Source: Bacteroidota bacterium (lineage in GTDB: Bacteria; Bacteroidota; Bacteroidia; AKYH767-A; 2013-40CM-41-45). Taken from it: a stretch of 64,000 bases of DNA. Under the pieces are notes generated by a model. The model saw nothing but the letters and a program-made list of their open reading frames with translations. It was not told where the DNA came from and ran no database searches. Location of the stretch: positions 1-64,000 of the forward strand of contig JADKIH010000013.1 of assembly GCA_016721305.1 (NCBI GenBank). Reading direction: 5' to 3'. Numbering within the stretch: the first letter of the stretch is position 1; the number at the start of each line of letters is the position of its first letter. Of this stretch, positions 44,996 to 54,554 are shown piece by piece. Both the position numbers and the translations under genes were made by a program.

Positions 44996-45667
44996 ATGGC
45001 AATAAAAAAGAGCTTCTTTCTTTTAATCTTAATTTTAGCCGGATTTAAGCCCGTTTTGGCTCAGGATGCTCCTGAATATCGTAAAAACGCCTTCTCTTTT
45101 AATCTTACCCGGTATGCCGTAAATGAGCTCAATCTTAGTTTTGAGCACCGTTACTCTTTACGCCGAGGGATTGAATTCAATGCCGGACTTATTTACGTTA
45201 ACGACCAATTGCAAGAACTTACAAAAGACTGGGTCAACACTCAGTACTTTTATGAAAGAGGTTTTGCAGCACGTATCCATTACAAAATTTTCAAAAGAAA
45301 AGAATCGGACGAAACGAGCTGGCGCGATTATATCGCTCCGGGAATTTCGTACAAATACCTTTACTACAACAACCAGGAATTTACAGGTGATAATGGCGGA
45401 AAAACTGAAATCGTTTACCAACACCGTTTCCGTAATAAAATCAGTCTGGAGTTTTTATTCGGTAAAGTGTATGAAATGAATAACACTTTTGCTCTCGAGT
45501 TTTATTATGGCGCAGGTATCACAGGAACGCTTTCTGATCGTTATGTAGTTTACCGAATTCCGGATACAAAAAAGATGGATCAGGTACTTGATGTAAATGA
45601 TCATTCAAAAACGTTCTACGTTCGCCCGATGGTAATGGCAGGTATTAAACTTCGCATTTCGCTCTAA
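44996..45667 (+). CDS. Probable outer-membrane beta-barrel protein
   Basis: From the ATG at 44996 the product has 223 residues with a signal peptide (MAIKKSFFLLILILAGFKPVLAQ). An in-frame ATG at 44963 would add 11 residues before it and is less likely. The mature part alternates hydrophobic and polar residues over short strands (NAFSFNLTRYAVNELNLSFEH, IEFNAGLIYV, ISLEFLFGKVYEMNN, RPMVMAGIKLRISL) and ends in an aromatic/hydrophobic strand, typical of an outer-membrane barrel of about 8-10 strands. No T9SS domain. Function unknown. It follows the proteases with a hairpin between and is convergent with polA. Confidence 0.75.
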   Translation: MAIKKSFFLLILILAGFKPVLAQDAPEYRKNAFSFNLTRYAVNELNLSFEHRYSLRRGIEFNAGLIYVNDQLQELTKDWVNTQYFYERGFAARIHYKIFKRKESDETSWRDYIAPGISYKYLYYNNQEFTGDNGGKTEIVYQHRFRNKISLEFLFGKVYEMNNTFALEFYYGAGITGTLSDRYVVYRIPDTKKMDQVLDVNDHSKTFYVRPMVMAGIKLRISL

Positions 45668-45679
45668 GACGAAGCTTGT

Positions 45680-48538
45680 TTAGTGTGCTTCCAACCAATT
45701 TTTTCCCGTTCCCATTCCAATCTCTACCGGCACTTTCAGCTTAATGGCGTTTTTCATGTAATCGCCAACCATTGCTTTCAGCTTTTCAACTTCACTGATA
45801 TGCGCATCGAAAACTAATTCGTCATGCACCTGCAAAAGCATCTTCGACTTGTAATGGTCTTTCTTTAATGCATGATGAATATTGATCATCGCAATCTTGA
45901 TCATATCGGCAGCACTGCCTTGAATCGGTGCGTTGATGGCATTCCGTTCCGCAAAGCCTCGAACAGTGGCATTCGCTGAGTTGATGTCGCGCAAATAACG
46001 ACGACGACCTAAAATCGTTTCAACATAACCTTTACTGCGTGCGCTCTCAATACTCATATCCATGTATTCTTTTATGTATGGATACTGACGGAAATAATTA
46101 TCGATAATGCCCTTTGCTTCCGTTCTGGAAATATTCAGTCGGTCTGCTAAACCAAAAGCTGAAATACCATAGATGATTCCAAAGTTGACCATCTTCGCAT
46201 TACGACGCATATCCGATGTCACATCTTTCAGATCGACACCGTAAACCTTTGCCGCTGTTGCAGCGTGAATATCTTCGCCGCTGTTAAAAGCTTCAAGCAT
46301 TCCGGGATCACCGCTCAGATCGGCAATGATGCGCAATTCGATCTGCGAATAATCGGCCGACAACAATGTGTGATTCTCATCACGCGGAATAAATGCCTTG
46401 CGAATTTCTCTTCCTCGTTCAGTACGAATCGGAATGTTTTGCAAATTCGGATTGTCGGAACTCAAACGACCGGTTACGGCTACAACCTGATTGTATGAGG
46501 TGTGAATTCTTCCCGTCTTCGAATCTGTCATCTCCGGCAGAGTATCGACGTATGTGTTTTTCAATTTCACTAACTCGCGATAGTCGAGAATGCGACGAAC
46601 GATTGGGTGACGATTTTCGAGCTTGCTTAAAACATCTTCTCCGGTCGAATACTGGCCGGTTTTCGTCTTCGCTGCTTTCTCGACAATCTTTAATCGGTCG
46701 AATAAAACTTCGCCAACTTGCTTAGGCGAACTCACATTAAACTTCGCTCCTGCCATCTCCTGAATCTCAGCCTCTGTTGAGGTGATATCTATCGCCAATT
46801 GATCCGACAAATCTTTCAACGATTTTTTGTCGAGCAAAATTCCTTCCGCTTCCATATCCATCAGTACTTCTACCAATGGCATTTCCACCTCATTGAACAA
46901 TTTCTCCAATCCGGCTTCGTGCAATTTTTTCTCGAAGATGTTTTTCAACTGCATGGTTACGTCGGCATCTTCCGCAGCGTACTCTTTAATTTCCGCCACA
47001 GGAACATCACGCATGCTCTTCTGATCTTTCCCTTTCTTGCCAATCAATGCCTCAATCGAAACCGGAGCATAATTGAGATATGTTTCAGACATCACGTCCA
47101 TATTATGACGCATCTCGGGCTGAATCAGAAAGTGTGCAATCATTGTATCAAACGGCTTGCCTTTCAACGACACGCCATAACGATTTAAAATTGCTAAATC
47201 ATATTTAAGATTCTGAGCTACTTTTTCGATTTCAGCATTTTCGAAAAATGGTTTGAATTCGTTTACGATTTCTTGTGCTTCTTTCTGATCTGCCGGAACG
47301 CTTACATACCACGCATCGTATTTTTTAAAGCTGAATGACATGCCGACTAATTCGGCAGTACTGACATCAAGCGAAGTTGTTTCCGTATCGAAGCAAACTG
47401 ATTTTTCTTTATTCAATAACGAAAGTAATTCCTGACGCTTTTCTTTAGTATCGGCTAAATGATATTCGTGAGCTACATCGGCAATCGTATTAAAATTACT
47501 CGCCGGATCAGCTTCGACATCGCCTTCAACTAAGGCAACTTCTGTTGCAGGCTCATCAAATAACGATACCTGCCCGGGAATGGCTACAGGTGATTTCGCT
47601 TTCGACTTTGCTTTAGGTTCCGGAGCAGGCTCGGGCGCCGGTGTGCTATCGCCTCCAATTTGTTCCGCCATACGACGAAATTCCAATTCAAGGAATAACT
47701 CCTTCAGCTTTTCTTTATCGGGACCTTTGACAATTAAATGATCAGGCTCTTCCGTAATCGGCACATCGATAATAATTGTCGCCAGTCGTTTCGACTGAAT
47801 AGCCATCTCTTTATTATTCTCAACTTTCTCTTTCAGCTTACCTTTCAGCTGATCAGTATTCTGCAGTAGATTTTCAATCGTTCCGAATTGTTTGATCAAC
47901 TGAATCGCCGTCTTTTCGCCAACTCCCGGAATACCCGGAATGTTATCGACTTTATCGCCCATCAATCCTAAGATGTCGATTACCTGATCAACTCTTTCAA
48001 TTTCCCAACGAGCGCAAACTTCGGCTACACCGAGAATCTCAGCACCGTTTCCGGCACGTGCAGGTTTGTAAATGAACGTGTGCTCATCCACTAATTGTCC
48101 GAAGTCTTTATCCGGCGTCATCATGTACGTCTCGAAGCCTTGCTTCTCCGCCTGACGTGCCAGTGTTCCGATAATATCATCCGCTTCATATCCCGACATC
48201 GTAATGAGCGGAATATTGTACGCCTCGCATAAACGAAATACATACGGAATGCTCTTCGACAAATCTTCCGGCATTTCTTCTCGATGAGCTTTGTATTCGG
48301 GAAATTCGATATGACGAGCTGTCGGGCCTGATGTATCGAATACAACGGCAATGTGCGTCGGCTTCTCGCGCTTGAAAACGTCGAGCAGCGTATTTGTAAA
48401 TCCGAATATTGCAGATGTATTAAGACCTTTTGAGTTGATCCGGTGATTATTGCTAAAAGCAAAATATGCGCGATAAATCAGCGCCATTCCGTCGAGTAAA
48501 GAGTTTTTTTCCGGCCATTGTGTGGTTGAGAGTACCAT
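45680..48538 (-). CDS. polA: DNA polymerase I
   Basis: PolA fills gaps and removes RNA primers during replication and repair. The 952-residue protein has all three activities visible: N-terminal 5'-3' exonuclease (LLDGMALIYRAYFAFS, then GYEADDIIGTLAR, DKDFGQLVD), 3'-5' exonuclease with the DxE pair in CFDTETTSLD, and family A polymerase motifs (LSADYSQIELRIIADLSG for motif A, RRNAKMVNFGIIYGISAFGL for motif B, QVHDELVFDA for motif C). A Lys/Ala/Pro linker with several acidic residues lies at about 300-345. The frame opens at the ATG 48538, beside a heptamer array. Convergent with the barrel gene. Confidence 0.97.
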   Translation of the reverse strand: MVLSTTQWPEKNSLLDGMALIYRAYFAFSNNHRINSKGLNTSAIFGFTNTLLDVFKREKPTHIAVVFDTSGPTARHIEFPEYKAHREEMPEDLSKSIPYVFRLCEAYNIPLITMSGYEADDIIGTLARQAEKQGFETYMMTPDKDFGQLVDEHTFIYKPARAGNGAEILGVAEVCARWEIERVDQVIDILGLMGDKVDNIPGIPGVGEKTAIQLIKQFGTIENLLQNTDQLKGKLKEKVENNKEMAIQSKRLATIIIDVPITEEPDHLIVKGPDKEKLKELFLELEFRRMAEQIGGDSTPAPEPAPEPKAKSKAKSPVAIPGQVSLFDEPATEVALVEGDVEADPASNFNTIADVAHEYHLADTKEKRQELLSLLNKEKSVCFDTETTSLDVSTAELVGMSFSFKKYDAWYVSVPADQKEAQEIVNEFKPFFENAEIEKVAQNLKYDLAILNRYGVSLKGKPFDTMIAHFLIQPEMRHNMDVMSETYLNYAPVSIEALIGKKGKDQKSMRDVPVAEIKEYAAEDADVTMQLKNIFEKKLHEAGLEKLFNEVEMPLVEVLMDMEAEGILLDKKSLKDLSDQLAIDITSTEAEIQEMAGAKFNVSSPKQVGEVLFDRLKIVEKAAKTKTGQYSTGEDVLSKLENRHPIVRRILDYRELVKLKNTYVDTLPEMTDSKTGRIHTSYNQVVAVTGRLSSDNPNLQNIPIRTERGREIRKAFIPRDENHTLLSADYSQIELRIIADLSGDPGMLEAFNSGEDIHAATAAKVYGVDLKDVTSDMRRNAKMVNFGIIYGISAFGLADRLNISRTEAKGIIDNYFRQYPYIKEYMDMSIESARSKGYVETILGRRRYLRDINSANATVRGFAERNAINAPIQGSAADMIKIAMINIHHALKKDHYKSKMLLQVHDELVFDAHISEVEKLKAMVGDYMKNAIKLKVPVEIGMGTGKNWLEAH

Positions 48539-48573
48539 ACAAATAACGGAAAAAAATGAATGGGAAATCGAAT

Positions 48574-48664
48574 CGGGTTGCGGGTTGCGTTACGTAACCC
48601 GTAACCCGTAACCCGCAACCCGCAACCCGTAACCCGCAACCCGCAACCCGTAACCCGCAACCCG
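48574..48664. repeat. CGCAACC/CGTAACC heptamer array with inverted left arm
   Basis: Left arm GGGTTGCGGGTTGCGTTAC (48575-48593) faces about ten units CGTAACC/CGCAACC (48594-48664). The centre is the perfect palindrome GTTACGTAAC (48589-48598). It lies between the polA start and the cysteine-cluster gene on the opposite strand, i.e. in a divergent promoter gap. Confidence 0.92.
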
Positions 48665-48693
48665 TCACCGCAACATTTCCTATCTTCACCCCC

Positions 48694-49184
48694 GTGATCC
48701 CCGAATACAAAAAACTAATCGAAACAGCGAAGAGCCGCAGGAAAGAAAACAAAGCCTTTCTCGATAAATTGAAATCCTCCGCTCCACGCGATCTGGATTC
48801 GATTACGCACGAGCTTAACGATGAGGCCTTTGAAAAAATCGATTGTTTGCAATGTGCCAATTGTTGTATGACAACAGGTCCTTTACTGAAAAATAAGGAC
48901 ATCGAAAATCTGGCTGCGAATCTGCGAATCCGGCCGGCTGATTTCACGGAAAAATATCTGCGAATCGACGAAGACAATGATTACGTTTTTCAAAAAATGC
49001 CTTGCCCGTTTTAAAAGAGGATAATTACTGCTCGGTCTATTCTTCCCGACCTGGCGCCTGTCGCGATTACCCGCATACGCATCAACGTGACATCAAACAA
49101 AAGCTCGGGATCACCTATCATAATACGATGATCTGCCCGGCGGTGGCTTTCGTAGTTGAGGGGTTGAAGTTGCATTACAAATAA
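48694..49184 (+). pseudogene. YkgJ-type cysteine-cluster protein gene with a one-base frameshift
   Basis: From a GTG (48694) the frame gives 106 residues and then stops at 49012-49014. The family continues in the next frame after a run of T and A: MPCPF / LKEDNYCSVYSSRPGACRDYPHTH. One missing T in TTTT at 49009-49012 restores a protein of about 163 residues. It then has the metal-binding pattern CxxCC (LQCANCCMT) and later CPF, CSVY, RPGACRDYP and CPAV, the UPF0153/YkgJ set thought to bind zinc or iron-sulfur. The function is unknown. A sequencing error in the homopolymer is the simplest reason; real loss is possible. Confidence 0.85.
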
Positions 49185-49189
49185 TTTTT

Positions 49190-49510
<321 letters not shown>

Positions 49511-49512
49511 AA

Positions 49513-50898
49513 CTACTCTTTCACTATTCTCCCCGACGCCACTCCCAAAGCATTCACCGCACGTACAAAGTACACACCTGATGCCCATTTTTCAGAATTA
49601 ATAGAGAGCTTTTCAGAGCCTCTTGCAAAACCTGCGTACACTACACGTCCCGAAACATCGGTGACAGAAATTTTCGATGACTCCGCTCCTACTTGTATCG
49701 ATAATTCATTGTGAAACGGATTCGCTCCCAATGCAAAGAATGAATTATTTGAAGGCGATGAAATTCCTGTGTAAATAACATTATGACAAGCTGAAGTATC
49801 AGAACATCCGCCGACAGTTAAAATCAACGCATAATCACCGGGAACAGTTGGCGTAAACATGTTCGTCGTCTGGCCCGAAATCAAAGCATAACCGTTATTG
49901 CAATCGGCCCAGGCATATTGCGCACCGACTGAGTTTTCGTTTGACTGAAGTGTGATGCCATCTGCAAACAACTCAGTAATTGATGTATCTGCAATACTTA
50001 GCAAAAGCGACGTGACCGAATCGCATGATGTTGACATCGGATAACGAACCGTGTATTGTCCGGCAGTGCTGAATGTTTGCCCGGCCATTGTAACTGATGA
50101 GCCCGCACAAATTGTTTGCGACAAAGATGTGTAATTCTGAACTCCTGCAACAAAATTCGACGTATTTCCAAACATCGAAAATCCGGTGAGCGTTCCATTT
50201 GTTGTACCGGAAATGTCGTTGAGAGTAGTGATCGACGAATTGATTCCGCCTGCTGTACCCTGATTGAAATCGTAATAAAGAACTAAGCCCGGATCAGTCG
50301 GATTCACCGACTCCGAGGCTACACATGATACTTCATTTCCTGAAAGTGCGCGACTCCAAAGTGCGACTTCATCGGCCTTTCCGGTGAGATAGTAATCGTA
50401 CGTCAGATACGGCAGATAACCCACATAGAAAGTTTCAGATGGAGAAGCGATAGAACCATTTGCAGGAATCGACTGGACCAGCGATCCGTTTCTGTAAAGA
50501 GTAAGCTCAGAACCACTGTAGGTAAGAGTATAATGCACCCAAACATTCACCGGCATCACGGTGTCAACAACATCGAAAGCTACGCCATTACTATTGCGGA
50601 ATCGCGCCTCAAGTTTATTGTTCCCGAATTGAACCATATAAAAATCGGCTGTTGAATTATTTCTAAATCCTGCGAATCCATCGTAATCAGGGAAAACGAT
50701 ATTTGTATTTGTCGGATACACCCACATAGATAACGATATGGCTATACCATTTGCAAGTGCGGCCGATGCGTTCGGCACTTCTACTCTGTCGCCGGCACCA
50801 TCAAAATCAAGCGCATTTTGCTCCTGAGCAAGGGCAACATTTAGTACAAGGGTGAATAATAATACAACCAGTGTTTTCGGGGTAAATATCGTCTTCAT
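49513..50898 (-). CDS. LamG (concanavalin A-like) domain protein with T9SS sorting domain
   Basis: The 461-residue protein has a signal peptide (MKTIFTPKTLVVLLFTLVLNVALAQ), then a LamG jelly-roll domain at about 30-225 (NALDFDGAGDRVEVPNASAA, SLSMWVYPTN, VWVHYTLTYSGSELTLYRNG, GKADEVALWSRALSGNEV). An Ig-like segment follows with TICAGSSVTMAGQTFSTAG (about 265-310), and a sorting domain with NPFHNELSIQ and GVYFVRAVNAL. LamG domains bind glycans or proteins; this one may bind surfaces or polysaccharide. It is exported by T9SS. A full-consensus spaced promoter precedes it. Its stop is two bases from the G-rich hairpin. Confidence 0.9.
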   Translation of the reverse strand: MKTIFTPKTLVVLLFTLVLNVALAQEQNALDFDGAGDRVEVPNASAALANGIAISLSMWVYPTNTNIVFPDYDGFAGFRNNSTADFYMVQFGNNKLEARFRNSNGVAFDVVDTVMPVNVWVHYTLTYSGSELTLYRNGSLVQSIPANGSIASPSETFYVGYLPYLTYDYYLTGKADEVALWSRALSGNEVSCVASESVNPTDPGLVLYYDFNQGTAGGINSSITTLNDISGTTNGTLTGFSMFGNTSNFVAGVQNYTSLSQTICAGSSVTMAGQTFSTAGQYTVRYPMSTSCDSVTSLLLSIADTSITELFADGITLQSNENSVGAQYAWADCNNGYALISGQTTNMFTPTVPGDYALILTVGGCSDTSACHNVIYTGISSPSNNSFFALGANPFHNELSIQVGAESSKISVTDVSGRVVYAGFARGSEKLSINSEKWASGVYFVRAVNALGVASGRIVKE

Positions 50899-50919
50899 AA
50901 ATTGTGGGTTTTTGCGTTT

Positions 50920-50949
50920 TAAATGTACCTAAATTTCGATTTCTGTCAA
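50920..50949 (-). promoter_or_regulatory. Bacteroidota-type promoter of the LamG gene
   Basis: On the minus strand TTG (50949-50947), exactly 19 bases, then TACATTTA (50927-50920). This differs from TTG-N19-TAnnTTTG in one base. The ATG at 50898 follows 21 bases after the -7 box. Confidence 0.65.
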
Positions 50950-51071
50950 TACCCCCTTAGTATTTTAACGAAAATCGTTTCGTCGACAATATTCTCCTTT
51001 TTAGGGCTAAAAAGTTACCTCTGACAATAAAAATTGAAAATCTTTTTATATTGTAATCAAATCCAATACAC

Positions 51072-52112
51072 ATGGCAAAATCTCTACTCACACTCATTTT
51101 CTGTTCGTTGTTTTATTGTTCTGTCTCGGCTCAACAATATTCCCCTATGCTGGAGACTACAAATCACTGGACGATTGTTGGAAACGGGCTTGTCGTTGCT
51201 CCGCACCATTCTTCAAACCCTTGTTCGTATCCTTACTTTGGCACCGGTTTCCAGTCATACGATTACATGACGGGAAGCGACACTCTCATCAACGGCCTAA
51301 CTTATAAAACAGTTTTGCTGAATGATCACAACTTCACCTACTCCTGCGATTTCGGTTACGTGCGGGAAGATACGTCATCAAAAAAGATTTATTTCGTCGA
51401 CAACTTATCCAATCCGGAAGTTCTGCTTTATGATTTCAGCATGAGTGTCGGAGATAGTATGAACACATCGTTTATTGTGCAAGGAGGTTATTTTGCAGAT
51501 GGTTATTACACGGTAGACTCTATTTCATCGATTTCTATTGCCGGTGGAAATCGACGTGTATTTCATTTAAGCAATCACACTACATCATGGTCGCATGACA
51601 TGACCTGGATTGAAAGTATCGGATGTATGGAAAATCCGTTCTATCCCTACTCCTCCAACTTCATGAGCGGTTCGTTTGCAAATTGCCCCGGCTCTTTTCA
51701 CTCGTATATTGAATATGTAAGCTGTTACGAGCACGTGAATAAGGTTTACCTCGACAGTTGTGCATTTGCAGCAGCAATGAGCAATTCCTGCTTCCTCGTT
51801 GAAGATAGTTGTTCGTATTTCGATGTATGCGGCAGTGTAAACGAACTGAAAAACGTAAAAACATTTTCACTTTCTCCAAATCCTACACACGACGTAACAA
51901 GAATCAATTTCGACATTTCTCAATCCGGCGAATACCAATTCAGTGTTGTTTCAATAACAGGGCAAGAAATAAAACTTGACATAACAGGCGGAAGATTCTC
52001 TGCCGGGATGAATCATCTTCAATTCAGCACGGCAACACTGACACCGGGAATTTATTTTGTTCGTTGTAAAAACGAATCCGGCCAGGCTTTCAAAAAGCTT
52101 ATCGTCATGTAG
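51072..52112 (+). CDS. T9SS-exported protein of unknown function
   Basis: The 346-residue protein has a signal peptide (MAKSLLTLIFCSLFYCSVSAQ), then a body of about 240 residues rich in Tyr, Ser and Cys (CSYPYFGTGFQSYDYMTGSD, YDFSMSVGDSMNTSFIVQGG, SWSHDMTWIESIGCMENPF) that I do not recognise as a named family. The pattern 'TYKTVLLNDHNF ... REDTSSKKIYF ... ESIGCMENPF' recurs in secreted Bacteroidota proteins that end in a sorting domain. Here the sorting domain is LSPNPTHDVTRINFDI ... GIYFVRCKNESG. ATG at 51072 with the signal peptide right behind it. Divergent from the LamG gene. Confidence 0.85.
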   Translation: MAKSLLTLIFCSLFYCSVSAQQYSPMLETTNHWTIVGNGLVVAPHHSSNPCSYPYFGTGFQSYDYMTGSDTLINGLTYKTVLLNDHNFTYSCDFGYVREDTSSKKIYFVDNLSNPEVLLYDFSMSVGDSMNTSFIVQGGYFADGYYTVDSISSISIAGGNRRVFHLSNHTTSWSHDMTWIESIGCMENPFYPYSSNFMSGSFANCPGSFHSYIEYVSCYEHVNKVYLDSCAFAAAMSNSCFLVEDSCSYFDVCGSVNELKNVKTFSLSPNPTHDVTRINFDISQSGEYQFSVVSITGQEIKLDITGGRFSAGMNHLQFSTATLTPGIYFVRCKNESGQAFKKLIVM

Positions 52113-52192
52113 GTAAATTCCACATTTCAAAAACTGTAACTAAATGCTAATAAATCAGTATCCATCTCACTAAAACCAAAAAACACAGCACC

Positions 52193-52679
52193 ATGACATT
52201 GAATTTTCCTCTTTTCTCTTTGCAGCCTCCTCATGCCATTACTGGTAGGCTTTATTTGGTATAACCCGGCAGTTTTCGGGAAAGCCTGGATGTCGATGAC
52301 GGGCATGACGCCCGAAGACGGCAAAAAAGCGAATATGCCATTAGTATTCGGCTTAACATTTTTGTTCAGCTTCTTTATTGCCATGTCATTGAACTTTATC
52401 GTCATTCACCAATGGGCGTTAGGTTCAATTGTAGCAAATGCCCAAAGTCAGGAAGCTACTGATATGGTTAATGCATTTATGGCAAAATTTGGAAACGAAT
52501 TCCGCACATTTAAACACGGTGCCTTCCATGGTACGCTTACAGGTATTCTGTTTGCCTTCCCTGTTCTGGCCGTTCCAAATATGTTCGAACAGAAAAAGTG
52601 GAAATTAACATTCATCAATGCCGGCTACTGGGTAGTTTGCTTTGCCCTCATGGGTGGCGTTATTTGCCAATGGATGTAA
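52193..52679 (+). pseudogene. DUF1761-like membrane protein gene, N-terminus frameshifted
   Basis: A 148-residue membrane protein can be read from an ATG at 52233 (PLLVGFIWYNPAVFGKAW ..., FGLTFLFSFFIAMSLNFI, MGGVICQWM), but DUF1761 proteins start about 13 residues earlier with a hydrophobic segment. An ATG at 52193 supplies MTLNF in another frame; removing one T from TTTT at 52204-52207 joins the two as MTLNFLFSLCSLLMPLLVGF, an excellent match for the family N-terminus. The family has about four membrane segments and no known function. So the gene is either interrupted or, more likely, misread by one base. Confidence 0.75.
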
Positions 52680-52699
52680 TCTGAAAAACCTCTGAAGAA

Positions 52700-52728
52700 A
52701 GCCTGTAACGCTTGTTACAGGCTTTTTT
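52700..52728 (+). terminator. Intrinsic terminator after the DUF1761-like gene
   Basis: AGCCTGTAAC (52700-52709), loop GCTT, GTTACAGGCT (52714-52723) followed by T's: a perfect 10-base-pair stem. It lies 20 bases after the stop. Confidence 0.9.
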
Positions 52729-52840
52729 TATGCAAAAAAACGGGGGTAAATTTGTTTCAGGAATTTTCCACATCTCTTAAAAGAAACAACATAAAAAAGT
52801 ATCTTCGCTACCCCCAAATAATCGTGGGTTCTGCTCCAAA

Positions 52841-53551
52841 ATGAAGCTTACTTCAACAATCCGTACTCTTAATTCTATCGTGCTTTTTTCTTTGATGTGT
52901 ATCACGTCATCTGTATATGCACAAGTATCCCTTCCCGAAAGAAATCCTTGCAAGCTCAGCTTTCGCGCCGGAGCAATGTCGAACAACGGCGATAATGCTG
53001 CGAATCTGCGATTGAGAACATCAGGTGATGTGATGTACACAATCAATCTCGACTATGCTGCTGTTGGTGAAGCTGAACTGGTAACGGATCTATTACACTT
53101 CCGCGGTGCAGGCATGTCGTTGCAAACTGCCGCTCTTTATGCACGACCTGAATTCAAAGTATCCGGCTCTCTTCCGACAAACGCCGGCGATCATCGTGTC
53201 GGTCTCACTCAGCTGGAAATGGTACGGGCCGCTTTGGTCTTTACTTTCAACGGAACAGATCCATACGTAATGTTCGAACTTCCTTACCATAGCAATCACG
53301 AAGCCGTTCTCGGAATTTGTGGAATGATTGCGCGAACTGAAAAAACTACAATGACTTCCTATGCAACCGATAGCTTAGGGATCACTTCCATTAAGGGCGA
53401 TTTTTGTCAAGCCCTAGGCGTGACTTTCGGATGGAACTGGAGAATCGGCGACTCAGGCTGGGTGTTTGGACTCAATGGCGAAGTAATGTTCGTTGTCAAT
53501 AAAAGCCACTTGGTTACTTTTGAAACAGATGAGAATTCGATTTATGGATGA
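52841..53551 (+). CDS. Secreted protein of unknown function, possible outer-membrane barrel
   Basis: The 236-residue product starts with a signal peptide (MKLTSTIRTLNSIVLFSLMCITSSVYAQ). The mature part has two Cys (NPCKLSF and GDFCQALG) and several amphipathic strands (LSFRAGAMSNNG, GMSLQTAALYARPEFKV, ALGVTFGWNWRIGDSG, WVFGLNGEVMFVVNK) but no recognised domain and no T9SS tail. TATCTTCG (52800-52807) is a weak -7 candidate. The frame stops at 53551, about 55 bases before a 12-mer repeat block, so the C-terminus could have been altered by repeat growth; the last residues (TDENSIYG) show no sign of a proper barrel ending strand. Function unknown. Confidence 0.65.
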   Translation: MKLTSTIRTLNSIVLFSLMCITSSVYAQVSLPERNPCKLSFRAGAMSNNGDNAANLRLRTSGDVMYTINLDYAAVGEAELVTDLLHFRGAGMSLQTAALYARPEFKVSGSLPTNAGDHRVGLTQLEMVRAALVFTFNGTDPYVMFELPYHSNHEAVLGICGMIARTEKTTMTSYATDSLGITSIKGDFCQALGVTFGWNWRIGDSGWVFGLNGEVMFVVNKSHLVTFETDENSIYG

Positions 53552-53606
53552 GCAAGCTTGAGTTTGCGCCGCGGATTATTACTGCAGGGATTGGATACCA
53601 CTTTTA

Positions 53607-53774
53607 GGGAGAGGAACAGGGAGAGGAGCAGGGAGAGGAACAGGGAGAGGAGCAGGGAGAGGAGCAGGGAGAGAAGCAGGGAGAGGAACAGGGAGAGGAG
53701 CAGGGAGAGGGCAGGGAGAGGAGGGAGAGGAGAAGGAGAGGAGCAGGAGAGGAGCAGGAGAGGAGCAGGAGGAG
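53607..53774. repeat. GGGAGAGGARCA 12-mer purine tract
   Basis: From 53607 to about 53706 the plus strand repeats GGGAGAGGAACA/GGGAGAGGAGCA with period 12. It then continues as irregular GGAGAGG/AGGAGC to 53774, nearly pure purine on one strand. It lies between the 236-residue secreted protein gene and the small basic protein gene. Open frames rich in Arg-Glu or Leu-Pro across it are artefacts of the repeat. Confidence 0.9.
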
Positions 53775-53828
53775 TATGAGTGCGGCTCCTTAGTTTCAGT
53801 TTGGTGATATTGGCATCGGCTGAGCTCG

Positions 53829-53930
53829 TCGCAACCCGAAACTCGCAACCCGAAACTCGCAACCCGCAACCCGCAACTCGCAACTCGCAACTCGTATCGC
53901 AACTCGCAACCCGCAACTCGTATCGCAACC
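53829..53930. repeat. CGCAACY/CGAAACT heptamer array
   Basis: About fourteen units of CGCAACC, CGCAACT and the variant CGAAACT, with two CGTATCG breaks. The array ends directly at the stop codon of the small gene 53931-54107, i.e. at its 3' end. It is the same family as 18039-18213 and 48574-48664. No inverted left arm is seen. Confidence 0.92.
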
Positions 53931-54107
53931 CTACTCCTCCTCCCCACCCTTCCGTCTGGCCCAAGTCCGTTTATACTCCTTTTTCTTGTCTTTTATCGTT
54001 TTCTCTTTGAAGCGGCCGTCGTAATAGCCTTCGGCAATGGCCATTTTTCGCTGGAGCTTTTTGGCGATATTTAAGGATGATTCCTTTTTGTTTTTCTTCT
54101 GAGACAT
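53931..54107 (-). CDS. Small lysine-rich conserved protein
   Basis: From the ATG at 54107 the product has 58 residues: MSQKKNKKESSLNIAKKLQR, then MAIAEGYYDGRFKEK and KDKKKEYKRTWARRKGG. It is strongly basic, without a signal peptide or membrane segment. An in-frame ATG at 54254 would add 49 residues of poor quality. The IAEGYYDGRF core resembles small uncharacterised Bacteroidota proteins as I recall them. Basic composition would fit nucleic-acid or ribosome binding, which is only inference. The stop is adjacent to a heptamer array. Confidence 0.6.
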   Translation of the reverse strand: MSQKKNKKESSLNIAKKLQRKMAIAEGYYDGRFKEKTIKDKKKEYKRTWARRKGGEEE

Positions 54108-54554
54108 GATTGCAAATATAAACCAAAACAATCTGCGTATTTCTGCGAAATTTCTGCGCTTGGCGTCTACCCGCTTTGGCGGGCGGGAAATACATAAACC
54201 GGAATTGTAACGACTCTTCGTAACAAGCAGCAAACCGAGATGGATATACCCCAAATTATTCTCCTAAAAAACGACTTTTCGTAGGAAGAAGCCTGAGAAA
54301 AATCATTTGCTCGTATCAGGAAAAATCGTTTAAATTTAGAGTACTCTTTAAGAGTGATCGGTGATCGCTTAAAAAGTGATCGGTTGGAGTGATAAAAACA
54401 TTATTTATGCCGCCTTATTGAAGACCATATTTTCCCTCCGCACTGTAAGTGCAGAAACTCGCAGATCAAAACAAAAGCCTTTATTCTCCTGCGAACCTTT
54501 AACGTTAAACGTTGAACCTTGAACTAAAAAAAACAACCCCTAAAAATACTCGTC
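54108..54554. other. Divergent intergenic region with repeat fragments, 447 bases
   Basis: It contains TTTCTGCG units (54133-54160, reverse orientation of 20446-20483), a small CCCGC/GCGGG hairpin (54170-54185), a tandem of GTGATCGGT-type 9-mers (54354-54393) and AACCTTG/AACGTTA heptamers (54494-54525) akin to GTTCAAR. It should also hold the promoters of the small basic gene and the EF-G paralogue. No gene is seen. Confidence 0.6.

Noticed and set aside
53558..53964. Arg-Glu and Leu-Pro rich frames across the 12-mer tract
   Set aside because: Products of simple repeats, no upstream signals.
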